Of a stretch of DNA of 64,000 bases, positions 36,084 through 44,354 are shown piece after piece. Position 1 is the first letter of the stretch. Each line of letters opens with the position of its first letter. Origin of the DNA: Henriciella sp. GTDB taxonomy: Bacteria > Pseudomonadota > Alphaproteobacteria > Caulobacterales > Hyphomonadaceae. The DNA lies in the NCBI GenBank assembly GCA_013213785.1, contig JABSPZ010000007.1, forward strand, positions 124,001 through 188,000. The letters are read 5' to 3'. A program made the translations under genes and the position numbers. The notes under the pieces are model-generated. The model made no database searches. It had not been told where the DNA came from and saw only the letters and a program-made list of their open reading frames with translations.

Positions 36084-36142
36084 ACAATGTCCGCTTTGAC
36101 GCCGTAAGCAGACTCTCTTCCGGCGACATACACCAGCGCCGA

Positions 36143-37300
36143 CTAACGCCGCTGCAGCAGCCGCGCATCTTGCGGCACAGGGTCTTCGAAGGTCTTGATT
36201 GTATCGCTGACCGCTTCTGAGATCAGGTGATCGATCAGCTCCGGGAAAAGGAGCGGCTCAGCGGCGGCTTCCCACAAGAAGAAGCCATAAGAACCAGGGA
36301 TGGCATTGATCTCGTTGAACCAGAGCTCGCCGGTCTCTTGGTTGCACATGAAGTCGATGCGCGGAGCACCGCGTTTGCCGAGGGCGGCGAAGGTCTTGGC
36401 GGCATAGTCATAGATGCGGTCACGCAGTTCATCCGGGATGTCGGGGTTGATGTCGCGGGTGAGCGACAGCATGCCCTCGGACGGTTTGAACGCGCCTTTA
36501 GTGCCCCCATCGGCCGAGAGATATTTCTCCCGGAAATCCAGCAGTTCCGCGCCAGATTTCGGACGCTCAATTGCGGAGAACTTGATCTGTCCATCCTTGG
36601 CGATCATCGCGATATTGTACTCAACCAAGTTCTGAACCTGCGGCTCGATCAGGGCGAGCGTGTCTTTCTTGAGCACGTATTCGATCAGCGGCCAGACATC
36701 CTCATTCTCGCTTTTGGCGAGGCCCACACCAACACTCGAGCCGAGATTGGCGGGCTTGATGATGACGGGGAACCCGAACGAGTCCTTGACCTCTTTCAGC
36801 ACCTCTTCGGGTCGGTGAACGCGCTCTCGGTCGACAGTGACTTGCGGTAACACATTCACGCCCGCGGCTTTTACGAGCGCTTTGGTGACGTCTTTTCGCA
36901 TCGCGATGGATGCGCTGGAGGCGGACAGGCCTGTGACCGGAATGCCGAGCAGCTCAAAATAAGCTTGAATGCGGCCATCCTCGCCAAAGGTTCCATGAAA
37001 AACGGGCATGACCACATCTACGGCCTGGATGACAGTTCCATCCATCGCGCAGATCACCGGCCCATTATCCCCCCAGCGAAACGTCACTTGCTGGCCGAGC
37101 GGCGGGCGCGGGCGGTATTTGGCAATGTCGCGCAAGCTGGAGCCGATCCAAAACCGGTTGGCGAAATCCATATAGACCGGCAAGATATCGAGGCCGCGCA
37201 CATCAGCGGCGTCCATCAATTGGTGGGCGCTGACGACGCTAACATCGTGTTCGGAGCTTGCACCCCCAAAAATCACCACAGTTTTCAACAGTTTTGCCAA
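36143..37300 (-). CDS. ddl: D-alanine--D-alanine ligase
   Basis: 385 residues. ATP-grasp ligase motifs: IFGGASSEHDVSVVSA at the N-terminus (Ddl fingerprint), LGSSVGVGLAKS, and GELWFNEINAIPGSYG with the metal-binding residues. It makes the D-Ala-D-Ala dipeptide for peptidoglycan. The gene stands opposite to the alpha/beta hydrolase and MurF-like pair 75 bases away. A normal chromosomal ddl in many alphaproteobacteria lies by murB/ftsQ, so this one beside an unusual MurF-like gene may be a second copy or a specialised enzyme. Confidence 0.93.
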   Translation of the reverse strand: MAKLLKTVVIFGGASSEHDVSVVSAHQLMDAADVRGLDILPVYMDFANRFWIGSSLRDIAKYRPRPPLGQQVTFRWGDNGPVICAMDGTVIQAVDVVMPVFHGTFGEDGRIQAYFELLGIPVTGLSASSASIAMRKDVTKALVKAAGVNVLPQVTVDRERVHRPEEVLKEVKDSFGFPVIIKPANLGSSVGVGLAKSENEDVWPLIEYVLKKDTLALIEPQVQNLVEYNIAMIAKDGQIKFSAIERPKSGAELLDFREKYLSADGGTKGAFKPSEGMLSLTRDINPDIPDELRDRIYDYAAKTFAALGKRGAPRIDFMCNQETGELWFNEINAIPGSYGFFLWEAAAEPLLFPELIDHLISEAVSDTIKTFEDPVPQDARLLQRR

Positions 37301-37375
37301 TTTTTCACCAGTCTTAAGTCTTAAGCGCGCTTACTGTATTAAAGAGCGAATCGTTGAGCGGGATCAAGCGCACCT

Positions 37376-38137
37376 ATGAGCACTGCATTGAAGCCAAATT
37401 TGGTTCAAATTGGGGACTCGACTAAGCCCGCCATCGTATTCGGCCATGGCTGGGGACGGACCTATAATGATTTCATCCCGGTGGCGGAGGCTTTAGCCCC
37501 CGTCGCGCGCAGCTATTTGCTCGACTTTCCAGGCTTTGGCGACAGCCCACGCCCCGACGAAGCTTGGGGCACTGAGGACTATGCCAAGCATATGATCGCG
37601 TTTCTTCGCGATGAGTATGGATTGAATGAGTATACTTGGGTCGGGCATTCCTTCGGTGGCCGCGTCGGCATGCGGATCGCCGCAAAGCACCCTGGCCTGA
37701 TCAATCATCTGGTCCTGGTCGCGTCCGCTGGCGTCCCGCGAACCCGGTCGAGCTGGCAGAAACTGCGCGGCAAACGCAAAGGCTGGGAATTCAAGTTCAA
37801 GAAATCCATGGCGAAAACGCCGGAAGCCCTCGACGCGCTAGAGAAGCAATATGGAAGCCTCGACTATGTCCACAGCCGCGAGATCGGTATGCGAGACATC
37901 TTCGTGCGTACCGTGAATGAAGATCAGACCAGCTCGCTGGGCCAGATCGCTTGCCCGACGACAGCTATTTATGGCGGGCAGGATTTCGAAACGCCGGTTG
38001 AGGTTGGCCAAAAGATTGTCGCTGGTATTCCGGATGCGTCGCTCATTGTCTGCCCGCATTATGATCACATCTCGATCCTGGATCGCGGGCGTCATCAAAT
38101 CGCGCTTAGCATCAAAGAAAAACTCAGGAGCGCGTAG
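37376..38137 (+). CDS. alpha/beta hydrolase
   Basis: 253 residues. Nucleophile elbow GHSFGGRVG near residue 90, acid in IYGGQDFETPVE, His in CPHYDHISIL. The oxyanion HGWG is at the N-terminus (VFGHGWGRTYND). Ester or amide substrate unknown. It is followed 6 bases later by the MurF-like gene, so they are probably co-transcribed; a role in cell-wall peptide or lipid turnover is inference. Confidence 0.88.
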   Translation: MSTALKPNLVQIGDSTKPAIVFGHGWGRTYNDFIPVAEALAPVARSYLLDFPGFGDSPRPDEAWGTEDYAKHMIAFLRDEYGLNEYTWVGHSFGGRVGMRIAAKHPGLINHLVLVASAGVPRTRSSWQKLRGKRKGWEFKFKKSMAKTPEALDALEKQYGSLDYVHSREIGMRDIFVRTVNEDQTSSLGQIACPTTAIYGGQDFETPVEVGQKIVAGIPDASLIVCPHYDHISILDRGRHQIALSIKEKLRSA

Positions 38138-38143
38138 ACGATT

Positions 38144-39730
38144 ATGACCTACTTATTCTTTGCGCTCTTCCTGATCAGCCTCGCCGGATTTGGCATGGTG
38201 CGGATCAACACGATCCTCACCTATTTCCAACAAGAAGAGTATGACAGCTCACGGTTCACCGGCGCCGTATTCCGGGTTCGTTTGTACGATGTACTGGCAA
38301 CGCTGGGCCTGATTGCGCTCTTCGCCGCGCAGCATTTTATCGGTCTTGGACCCTATGTCTGGTTGATTGCAGCAGGGCTTCTGGCCGCCATAGCGCTGCG
38401 CGAACGCGGTTATTCGTATAAGAAAAAGCTCGTCGCGACGGAGCGTCTGAAGCGTATTCGGCGGCTGGCGCGCGGTTTCTATTTGCTCAGCCTTGGTCTG
38501 GTAATTGTGCACGCCTATACGGCGCTCATCGTGATCCAGATGATCCCGCTTTTCATAATGCTCGCCAATCGCTTGCTGCGCCCGATGCAGGAGCAAATCA
38601 ATCAGGGTTTTATCGACCAAGCAACGGACAAGCTTGAGACCTTTAAGCCGGTCACAATTGGCATCACAGGCTCGTTCGGGAAAACGACGACCAAGCATAT
38701 CTTAGCAGAAGTGTTGGAGTCCGCGGGTCCGGTCTTCTATAGTCCGGGCAGCATCAATACGGTGCTCGGCTTGACCCGAAACATCCGCGAAAAGCTTCAA
38801 CGCGGCCACAAACACTTCATCGCTGAGATGGGCGCTTACGGCATCGGATCGATCAAACGACTTTGCGACTTCTGCGATCCAGAGGTCGCCATCGTTACGG
38901 CGATTGGTGACGCACACACCGAACGATTTGGCAGCATAAAGAATATCGCGCGCGCCAAGTCTGAATTGGTCGAACATGTTTGCGCACGCGGCGGCCCGTC
39001 GGTCATCCCGGTCGAAATTTTGGCGCATAAACCGTTTGCGGATCTCAAAGCCGCATACCCTGACTTGGTCAAAACCGTTGGCCACGAAGAGAGCGCTGAC
39101 TTTCAAATCACCAAAGCCGAACTGGAAGACGGCAACTGGGCGATCGAAATTCAGCCCAGAAGCGAGCCTGGCGCCGCGCCGATTCATTACACACTTCCAC
39201 TGCTCGGCGACCATAATATCCTAAACTCAGCCCTTTCGGTTGTCTTGACCTATTTGGTGAGCCCGCAGACAGCGAGCCGGATCGCCGCTTTCTCTAAAGA
39301 TGTTGAGCAGGTTCAGCATCGCTTGCAGAAGATCGACAATCCAGGCCAACCCCTGATCCTCGATGACGCTTACAATTCCAATGAAATTGGTTTCAAGAAC
39401 GCCGTTAAAGTTTTGCGGAAACTGGCAGATCAGCGCGGTGGTAAAGCTGTGTTGGTCACCCCTGGTGTTGCCGAACTTGGGCTGGAGCATGACCGCGTCC
39501 ACAACCGGCTCGGTCAGTTTGCAACTGAGCAGTGCGATACCGTGATTGCGATCAATCCCGCGCGGATCGAGAGCTTTGTTTCAGCGATAGATCAGGACCG
39601 TACCGACTTTCATACACGCGCATCCTTTGCGGATGCCCGGCGTCTGGTCGGCCAAATCACGGCTGAGCAAGATGTCGTTTTGTATGAGAATGACCTGCCA
39701 GACCTGCTGGAAGAAAGCCGGTTACTCTAA
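38144..39730 (+). CDS. membrane-anchored Mur-ligase (MurF-like)
   Basis: 528 residues. The first ~145 form about four membrane helices (MTYLFFALFLISLAGFGMV, RLYDVLATLGLIALF and two more), followed by a Mur ligase body with P-loop GITGSFGKTTTK at 173-184, INTVLGLTRNI and LDDAYNSNEIGFKNAV, the MurF-type blocks. MurF adds D-Ala-D-Ala to UDP-MurNAc-tripeptide. Ordinary MurF is soluble (~450 residues). Anchoring plus a ddl and hydrolase beside it suggests a special D-Ala-D-Ala ligation, such as on lipid-linked precursor. Substrate is inference. Confidence 0.85.
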   Translation: MTYLFFALFLISLAGFGMVRINTILTYFQQEEYDSSRFTGAVFRVRLYDVLATLGLIALFAAQHFIGLGPYVWLIAAGLLAAIALRERGYSYKKKLVATERLKRIRRLARGFYLLSLGLVIVHAYTALIVIQMIPLFIMLANRLLRPMQEQINQGFIDQATDKLETFKPVTIGITGSFGKTTTKHILAEVLESAGPVFYSPGSINTVLGLTRNIREKLQRGHKHFIAEMGAYGIGSIKRLCDFCDPEVAIVTAIGDAHTERFGSIKNIARAKSELVEHVCARGGPSVIPVEILAHKPFADLKAAYPDLVKTVGHEESADFQITKAELEDGNWAIEIQPRSEPGAAPIHYTLPLLGDHNILNSALSVVLTYLVSPQTASRIAAFSKDVEQVQHRLQKIDNPGQPLILDDAYNSNEIGFKNAVKVLRKLADQRGGKAVLVTPGVAELGLEHDRVHNRLGQFATEQCDTVIAINPARIESFVSAIDQDRTDFHTRASFADARRLVGQITAEQDVVLYENDLPDLLEESRLL

Positions 39731-39731
39731 G

Positions 39732-40301
39732 CTAAGCCGCGTTCGCAAAAGCCTGGATGCGATTGAGCGCTTCATGGAGCTGCTCAATCGGGGAGGATGA
39801 CTGGGTCCGTTTATCGTCGAACCATTGGTCTGAATAGAATTTGCCGAGCGCCATTTCGCGGGCGCGACTGACGCGGCTTTTCACTGTGCCCTCCGAGCAT
39901 CCAAGAACATCGGCAGCCTCTTGATAGGTAAATCCAGCGGCCGCTACGAGCAGAAAGGCATCGCGCTGCGCGTGCTTGAGTGACTGGATCGCTTGCAACA
40001 TGCGGCTGAGTTCTGATCGCTGCTGCAACCCGCACTCAGCGACGAGATGGATCTCAACCGACGCCGCCGGGTCGCTCTCTCGCACCTGATCCGCCCGCTT
40101 TTGCTGATAGAATTCATTGCGAACAATACGAAACAACCAGGCACGTAGGACGCCTTTTTTAGGGTCAAAAGCATTCCGGTTTTCCCACGCTTTAAGACAG
40201 GCATTCTGAACGATATCATCCGCCCGGACGACATCCCCGCAAAGAACTCGAGCATAGGCGCGAAGCTGCGGCAGGTGTTTTTCTAGCTCTTCGGAAAACA
40301 T
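39732..40301 (-). CDS. EcfG-like ECF sigma factor (copy 1)
   Basis: 189 residues. The sigma2 region is DDIVQNACLKAWENRNAFDPKKGVLRAWLFRIVRNEFY, sigma4 is LLVAAAGFTYQEAADVLGCSEGTVKSRVSRAREM, close to the EcfG/SigT family that drives the alphaproteobacterial general stress response. A second, divergent copy follows at 40650, about half identical by eye. No anti-sigma gene is adjacent. Short C-terminal tail (SPIEQLHEALNRIQAF). Confidence 0.88.
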   Translation of the reverse strand: MFSEELEKHLPQLRAYARVLCGDVVRADDIVQNACLKAWENRNAFDPKKGVLRAWLFRIVRNEFYQQKRADQVRESDPAASVEIHLVAECGLQQRSELSRMLQAIQSLKHAQRDAFLLVAAAGFTYQEAADVLGCSEGTVKSRVSRAREMALGKFYSDQWFDDKRTQSSSPIEQLHEALNRIQAFANAA

Positions 40302-40559
40302 CGCGAATTCTCTTTGTTTCTACTCACGATAGTTTCCGTTAGCTAATACTTAGTTTCTAAAACTTGCCATCCTTTGCGGTCTTTCGTGTCTTCAAACGAA
40401 GTGTCTCGGAGACGTTCAATGTGATCGCCGAGCTCCTGAGATAGAATATTTTGTCATAATATCAGCCTGTTAGGACGGATCAAAGCTCACCCCTCAAGTA
40501 TGGGAAATATTTGTTGAACGCGAAAACGCCAGAATAGAAAGTTTCACTTGAAAGAATTT

Positions 40560-40584
40560 GGAATGACCGATCGGTTTCTAAGTT
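40560..40584 (+). promoter_or_regulatory. possible EcfG-type promoter for the second sigma gene
   Basis: GGAAT - N16 - AGTT, close to the EcfG consensus GGAAC-N16/17-CGTT, about 65 bases before the ATG at 40650. It would make the gene autoregulated. Low certainty because the -10 differs by one base. Confidence 0.35.
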
Positions 40585-40649
40585 ATTAACACTATTTACG
40601 TTTAATTAACCAACGCCACGGACACCTTGGATCAACGAGGGGCCGTTAC

Positions 40650-41222
40650 ATGTTTGCTGATGAACTTGAAAAACTCCTGCCAGAAATTCGCGCCTACGCA
40701 CGTATGTTGTGCGTGGATCGGGACCTGGCGGACGACATCGTCCAGAATGCCTGTCTGAAAGCTTGGAAAGCCCAAGACAGCTTTGACCCGAACAAAGGGT
40801 CGCTAAAAGCCTGGGTGTTCGTGATCACACGGAATGAGTTTCTTCAACATATCCGAAAAAACAAACGTATGGACGTCCACGCGCCGACAGATTTCGAGAA
40901 TTGGCTCACTCAAGACTGTCAAATGTCGACGCGCGCAGCCTGTTCTGACGCGATCAAAGAACTGTTTGCGCTAAACCCAGATCAACGCGATGTGTTTATT
41001 CTCGTTGTTGCCGCTGGATACTCCTACGAAGAAGCAGCGAGCATTCTGAACTGTTCGGTCGGAACTGTAAAAAGCCGGATCAACCGCTCTCGCGAGAAGC
41101 TTCAAGCGCGTCTCGTCTCGCCTGAGGAAGACTCAGACTTTGAGACCGATGACTCGATCACTTTTCTAGGCATGCAGGACGTTTTCGGGCGGGTAGATGC
41201 CTTGGTGCAGCCGGCGGCATAG
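40650..41222 (+). CDS. EcfG-like ECF sigma factor (copy 2)
   Basis: 190 residues. Sigma2 part DLADDIVQNACLKAWKAQDSFDPNKGSLKAWVFVITRNEFLQ and sigma4 part ILVVAAGYSYEEAASILNCSVGTVKSRINRSREKLQ, same family as copy 1, divergent from it. GAGGGG lies 8 bases before ATG. The 348-base gap between the two genes holds no ORF I can support but does hold promoter-like sequences. The small NepR at 51.5 kb would be the expected anti-sigma partner. Confidence 0.88.
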   Translation: MFADELEKLLPEIRAYARMLCVDRDLADDIVQNACLKAWKAQDSFDPNKGSLKAWVFVITRNEFLQHIRKNKRMDVHAPTDFENWLTQDCQMSTRAACSDAIKELFALNPDQRDVFILVVAAGYSYEEAASILNCSVGTVKSRINRSREKLQARLVSPEEDSDFETDDSITFLGMQDVFGRVDALVQPAA

Positions 41223-41273
41223 CCCCCGAGTGCCGACAGAATGTTGCAGATTGAAACTTTTTTGAAAAATTTT

Positions 41274-41299
41274 GGAACGATTTCAGTTTCTGAGACGTA
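41274..41299 (+). promoter_or_regulatory. EcfG-type promoter GGAAC-N17-CGTA
   Basis: GGAAC at 41274-41278, 17 bases, then CGTA at 41296-41299, matching the alphaproteobacterial general stress sigma consensus at 8 of 9 positions. It lies 50 bases after the second sigma gene and points to the small RNA candidate rather than a protein gene. Confidence 0.6.
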
Positions 41300-41304
41300 G
41301 AGAC

Positions 41305-41373
41305 TATGGAAACGCCCGTTTCCTAATCTCCATTATGACCTAACCCGCGCCCTCCCGGCGCGGGTTTCTTTTT
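41305..41373 (+). ncRNA. candidate stress-controlled small RNA
   Basis: From the expected start at about 41305 the segment forms one small hairpin, GGAAAC-GCCC-GTTTCC (41308-41323), then a short linker, then a strong intrinsic terminator CCCGCGCC-CTCCC-GGCGCGGG followed by TTTCTTTTT (41344-41373). So a 65-70 nt RNA with its own GGAAC-N17-CGTA promoter. No ORF fits. Caulobacter has a sigma-T-driven small RNA, GsrN, by analogy only; no sequence match is claimed. Confidence 0.5.
41344..41373 (+). terminator. intrinsic terminator after the second sigma gene / small RNA
   Basis: Stem CCCGCGCC / GGCGCGGG, loop CTCCC, then TTTCTTTTT. Can end both the sigma transcript and the small RNA. Confidence 0.88.
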
Positions 41374-41429
41374 GGAGTTTCCGGCCAACGGCTGCGTTCT
41401 CTGCACAAAATTTTTGCGATGCGAGGAAT

Positions 41430-41443
41430 GTAAACTTTTTTAC
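41430..41443. promoter_or_regulatory. inverted repeat GTAAAC-N3-TTTAC, copy 1
   Basis: GTAAAC TTT TTTAC, extended to TGTAAA-CTTT-TTTACA at 41429-41444. It lies 62 bases before the diguanylate cyclase ATG. Same pattern as copies at 47342 and 52692. Confidence 0.6.
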
Positions 41444-41505
41444 AATCACTACTAGAATATAAGGGAATACACCTACAAAAAAATAATACCCCGGAGAGAG
41501 AGCCC

Positions 41506-42609
41506 ATGATTTCGTATCCACCGCCAAAGTTCGAAGAACAAAAGTCGGAAATTATGCAACGGTACCAGATCCTCTATGATGATCATGCCGTCAGTGCGAA
41601 GTCGTTCGCTGACTCAGTCGCCCTCGCTCTGGACACCCCCTTCGTTATGGTCGCGCTAACCAACCGTTACCGCACTTGGTATCATTGCGCGCACGGACTC
41701 GGCGCTTACCCAGAAGAAGACTTGCAGACTTATTTCGCCCGGATGCATTTGGCGCAGACGCGATTTGAAGTTGCGGATATTACCCAAGAAGAATTTTTCT
41801 TGAGCCATACCGCCGGATTGCAAATGCCGAAGTTCCAATCTTTGGCCGGCGTGCCGTTGACGGATCCGAACGGCAAACGCTTCGGCACTCTGTGTATTGG
41901 CGACCGGAAAACCCGTCAGTTGTCGGAAAATGAGCTCAATATTCTGTCGAGCTTTGGACGCCTGATTAGCAATGATATTTGCGTTAAGAGCGCGGCACGC
42001 TACGCAGTCCGCGATCTGATCGAACTCGAGAATGAAAAATGCGATCTGTTCGAGCTCGCGACGATCGATCCGCTTACAAAAGCGCTCAACCGGCGCGCCT
42101 TTATGCGCTTCTCAGAGCGTGAACTGGCGCGCTTCAAGCGCGACAATGCAAGACTGTCGACCTTGATGCTCGACATCGACCATTTCAAACAGGTCAACGA
42201 TGTTCACGGCCACGCAACTGGCGACAAAGTTCTATCCAAAATGGTTGCGATTGCGTCGAACGTCCTGCGCAAGGAAGACTTGATTGGCCGACTAGGCGGT
42301 GAAGAGTTTGCGATTGTTCTGGTTGATTCCGATGCCATGTCCGCCGCGAAAGTGGCCGATCGCATTCGCCAAGCCATCAAGCAGGTCAAATTCCCAAGCG
42401 AGACAGGCCCGTTCAACGTGTCGGTCAGCATCGGGGTCGCAGAGCCTCTGTTTAATGAAGCCAGCGTCAACGACTCGCTCGAACGTGCAGACGCCGCGCT
42501 CTATAACGCGAAACGCAATGGCCGCGACCGGGTTGAGATTGCTGCAGAGAACGTATCGCCGCACGGACATGCCGTGTCAGCCGGCGCTTCAACCAACCTA
42601 CCGAACTAA
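41506..42609 (+). CDS. GAF-GGDEF diguanylate cyclase
   Basis: 367 residues. A GAF-type sensor domain fills residues ~25-170 (SLAGVPLTDPNGKRFGTLCIGD), then a helix, then a GGDEF domain with GGEEF at 265-269. The autoinhibition site R-x-x-D is present just ahead, in RKEDLIGRL. So an active, product-controlled c-di-GMP synthase is predicted, soluble and cytoplasmic. The ATG has GGAGAGAG upstream. The inverted repeat at 41430 is upstream of it. c-di-GMP links it with the motility genes at 52-64 kb, by inference only. Confidence 0.92.
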   Translation: MISYPPPKFEEQKSEIMQRYQILYDDHAVSAKSFADSVALALDTPFVMVALTNRYRTWYHCAHGLGAYPEEDLQTYFARMHLAQTRFEVADITQEEFFLSHTAGLQMPKFQSLAGVPLTDPNGKRFGTLCIGDRKTRQLSENELNILSSFGRLISNDICVKSAARYAVRDLIELENEKCDLFELATIDPLTKALNRRAFMRFSERELARFKRDNARLSTLMLDIDHFKQVNDVHGHATGDKVLSKMVAIASNVLRKEDLIGRLGGEEFAIVLVDSDAMSAAKVADRIRQAIKQVKFPSETGPFNVSVSIGVAEPLFNEASVNDSLERADAALYNAKRNGRDRVEIAAENVSPHGHAVSAGASTNLPN

Positions 42610-42684
42610 ACCTCGAACCAAATAGCGCCCTCGAACAATCTCGAGGGCGCCAGTATTTCCTCCCCAGTCTTTCCTCCCAAGACA

Positions 42685-42718
42685 AAAGCGCCGCTCGATC
42701 CATATCGAGCGGCGCTTT
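42685..42718. terminator. bidirectional terminator between diguanylate cyclase and glutamate dehydrogenase genes
   Basis: 15-bp perfect stem AAAGCGCCGCTCGAT / ATCGAGCGGCGCTTT around CCAT. A separate 10-bp hairpin GCGCCCTCGA / TCGAGGGCGC precedes it at 42625-42650, without a T tract. Confidence 0.9.
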
Positions 42719-42775
42719 CTTTAGCAGGATGCAGACCCAACCCAAGTCGGTTAGGCCTGCTCGCCTCTACGGGTC

Positions 42776-44203
42776 TTACATCGTGAAGTGATCCATGACG
42801 CCAACGATCCGGCGGACAGCCACCATGTAGGCCGCGGTGCGCATATCTGGGCAGTTCGGGTGCGACTCGCGGACTTCACGCATCGCAACATAAGCCGCGC
42901 GCATCGTGTCATCGAGCCCTGAGCGAACGAGATCAATCTCGCCAGCACCGCACTCCAGTTTCTTCTTTAGGGCCGGGTCGACGCCATTTGGCAGGACAGC
43001 TTCGAGCTGCTCTAAGAATGCCCGGCTGCGAGCTTCCTCTTGGCGGCGCTGCATACGACCAAAGCGGATGTGCGAGATGTTCTTCGCCCACTCAAAGTAA
43101 GACACAGTCACTCCACCAGCATTCGCGAACAGATCCGGAATGATCGTGTGTCCACGCTCGACCAGAATGTCATTAGCATCTGCTGTGATTGGGCCATTCG
43201 CCGCTTCGATGATCAGACGCGCTTTGACCTTGTGCGCATTTGAGTAAGTGATCACGCTTTCGCAAGCCGCTGGGATGAGGATATCACAATCATATTCCAG
43301 ACCCAGTGAGCCATCTTCAACAAACTCAACGCCCGGAAAGGAAGAGAGCGGCTGACGCGCCACAAGATGGGCCTTCAGAGCTTCAACATCGATCCCTTTT
43401 GGATTGAAGACAGCGCCGTCACGCTCGACCACGCCGACGATCTTAGATCCGTCTTCCTCACTCAGGAATTTCGCGGCGTGATAGCCAACATTCCCGAGAC
43501 CTTGAACAACGACGCGCTTGCCGTCGAGCGATCCGTCGAAACCAGCCGCTTTCACGTCATCCGCGTGGCGGAAGAATTCTTGCAGCGCATATTGTACGCC
43601 GCGGCCAGTGGCTTCAGTCCGACCAGCAATGCCGCCCGCATTCAGCGGCTTACCTGTAACACAGGCACACGCGTTCATATCGGTTGGGTTCATACGGCGA
43701 TACTCGTCCGCCATCCACGCCATCTCACGCTCGCCCGTGCCCATATCTGGCGCAGGAACATTCTGTGATGGATTGATAAGATCGCGTTTGATCAGCTCGT
43801 AAGCAAACCGGCGCGTAATTTTTTCCATCTCGTGGTCTTCCCACTCGGTCGGGTCGATGATCAGACCGCCTTTAGAACCACCAAACGGAGCCTCTACGAG
43901 CGCGCACTTATAGGTCATCAAAGCGGCCAGCGCTTCGACTTCATCCTTATTCACTTCAATTGAATAACGGATCCCGCCTTTAGCTGGTTCCATATGCTCA
44001 GAGTGGACCGAGCGGTAGCCTTTGAAGCTGTGCAACTTGCCGCGCAAACGAACCGAAAACTGAACCTCATAGGTCGAGTTACAGGCCTTGATTGTTTGGG
44101 CGACGTCACCTGGCAGATCCAGCAGATCAACCGCACGGTCATACATGAGATTGACGCTCTCGAGGAAGCCAGTCGTTAAGGGTTTCTTATTTTGGAAGTT
44201 CAT
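42776..44203 (-). CDS. glutamate dehydrogenase
   Basis: 475 residues of the Glu/Leu/Phe/Val dehydrogenase family. AKGGIRYSIEVN, YKCALVEAPFGGSKGG (catalytic Lys region) and VVVQGLGNVGYHAAKF (dinucleotide fold) are clear. Size and sequence fit the hexameric GdhA-like type rather than the 1600-residue GDH found in other alphaproteobacteria. It interconverts glutamate and 2-oxoglutarate. AAGGTGGG lies before the ATG. Cofactor (NAD or NADP) is not decided. Confidence 0.93.
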   Translation of the reverse strand: MNFQNKKPLTTGFLESVNLMYDRAVDLLDLPGDVAQTIKACNSTYEVQFSVRLRGKLHSFKGYRSVHSEHMEPAKGGIRYSIEVNKDEVEALAALMTYKCALVEAPFGGSKGGLIIDPTEWEDHEMEKITRRFAYELIKRDLINPSQNVPAPDMGTGEREMAWMADEYRRMNPTDMNACACVTGKPLNAGGIAGRTEATGRGVQYALQEFFRHADDVKAAGFDGSLDGKRVVVQGLGNVGYHAAKFLSEEDGSKIVGVVERDGAVFNPKGIDVEALKAHLVARQPLSSFPGVEFVEDGSLGLEYDCDILIPAACESVITYSNAHKVKARLIIEAANGPITADANDILVERGHTIIPDLFANAGGVTVSYFEWAKNISHIRFGRMQRRQEEARSRAFLEQLEAVLPNGVDPALKKKLECGAGEIDLVRSGLDDTMRAAYVAMREVRESHPNCPDMRTAAYMVAVRRIVGVMDHFTM

Positions 44204-44354
44204 TTGATCCCACCTTTCCTGATTTATTTTAGATCACAACTTATTGTTTTAATTGAAGATAATTTGATTTCAAAGTTCAGACGGGTTGCGAAACTCAATC
44301 GTAATTATGGTTTCTAAACCCGCTTGAATTGGTCGGTGCGAATTAGGGATTCAT

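Noticed and set aside
42625-42650. Hairpin GCGCCCTCGA / TCGAGGGCGC after the diguanylate cyclase gene
   Set aside because: No T tract follows; the neighbouring hairpin at 42685-42718 is the better terminator.
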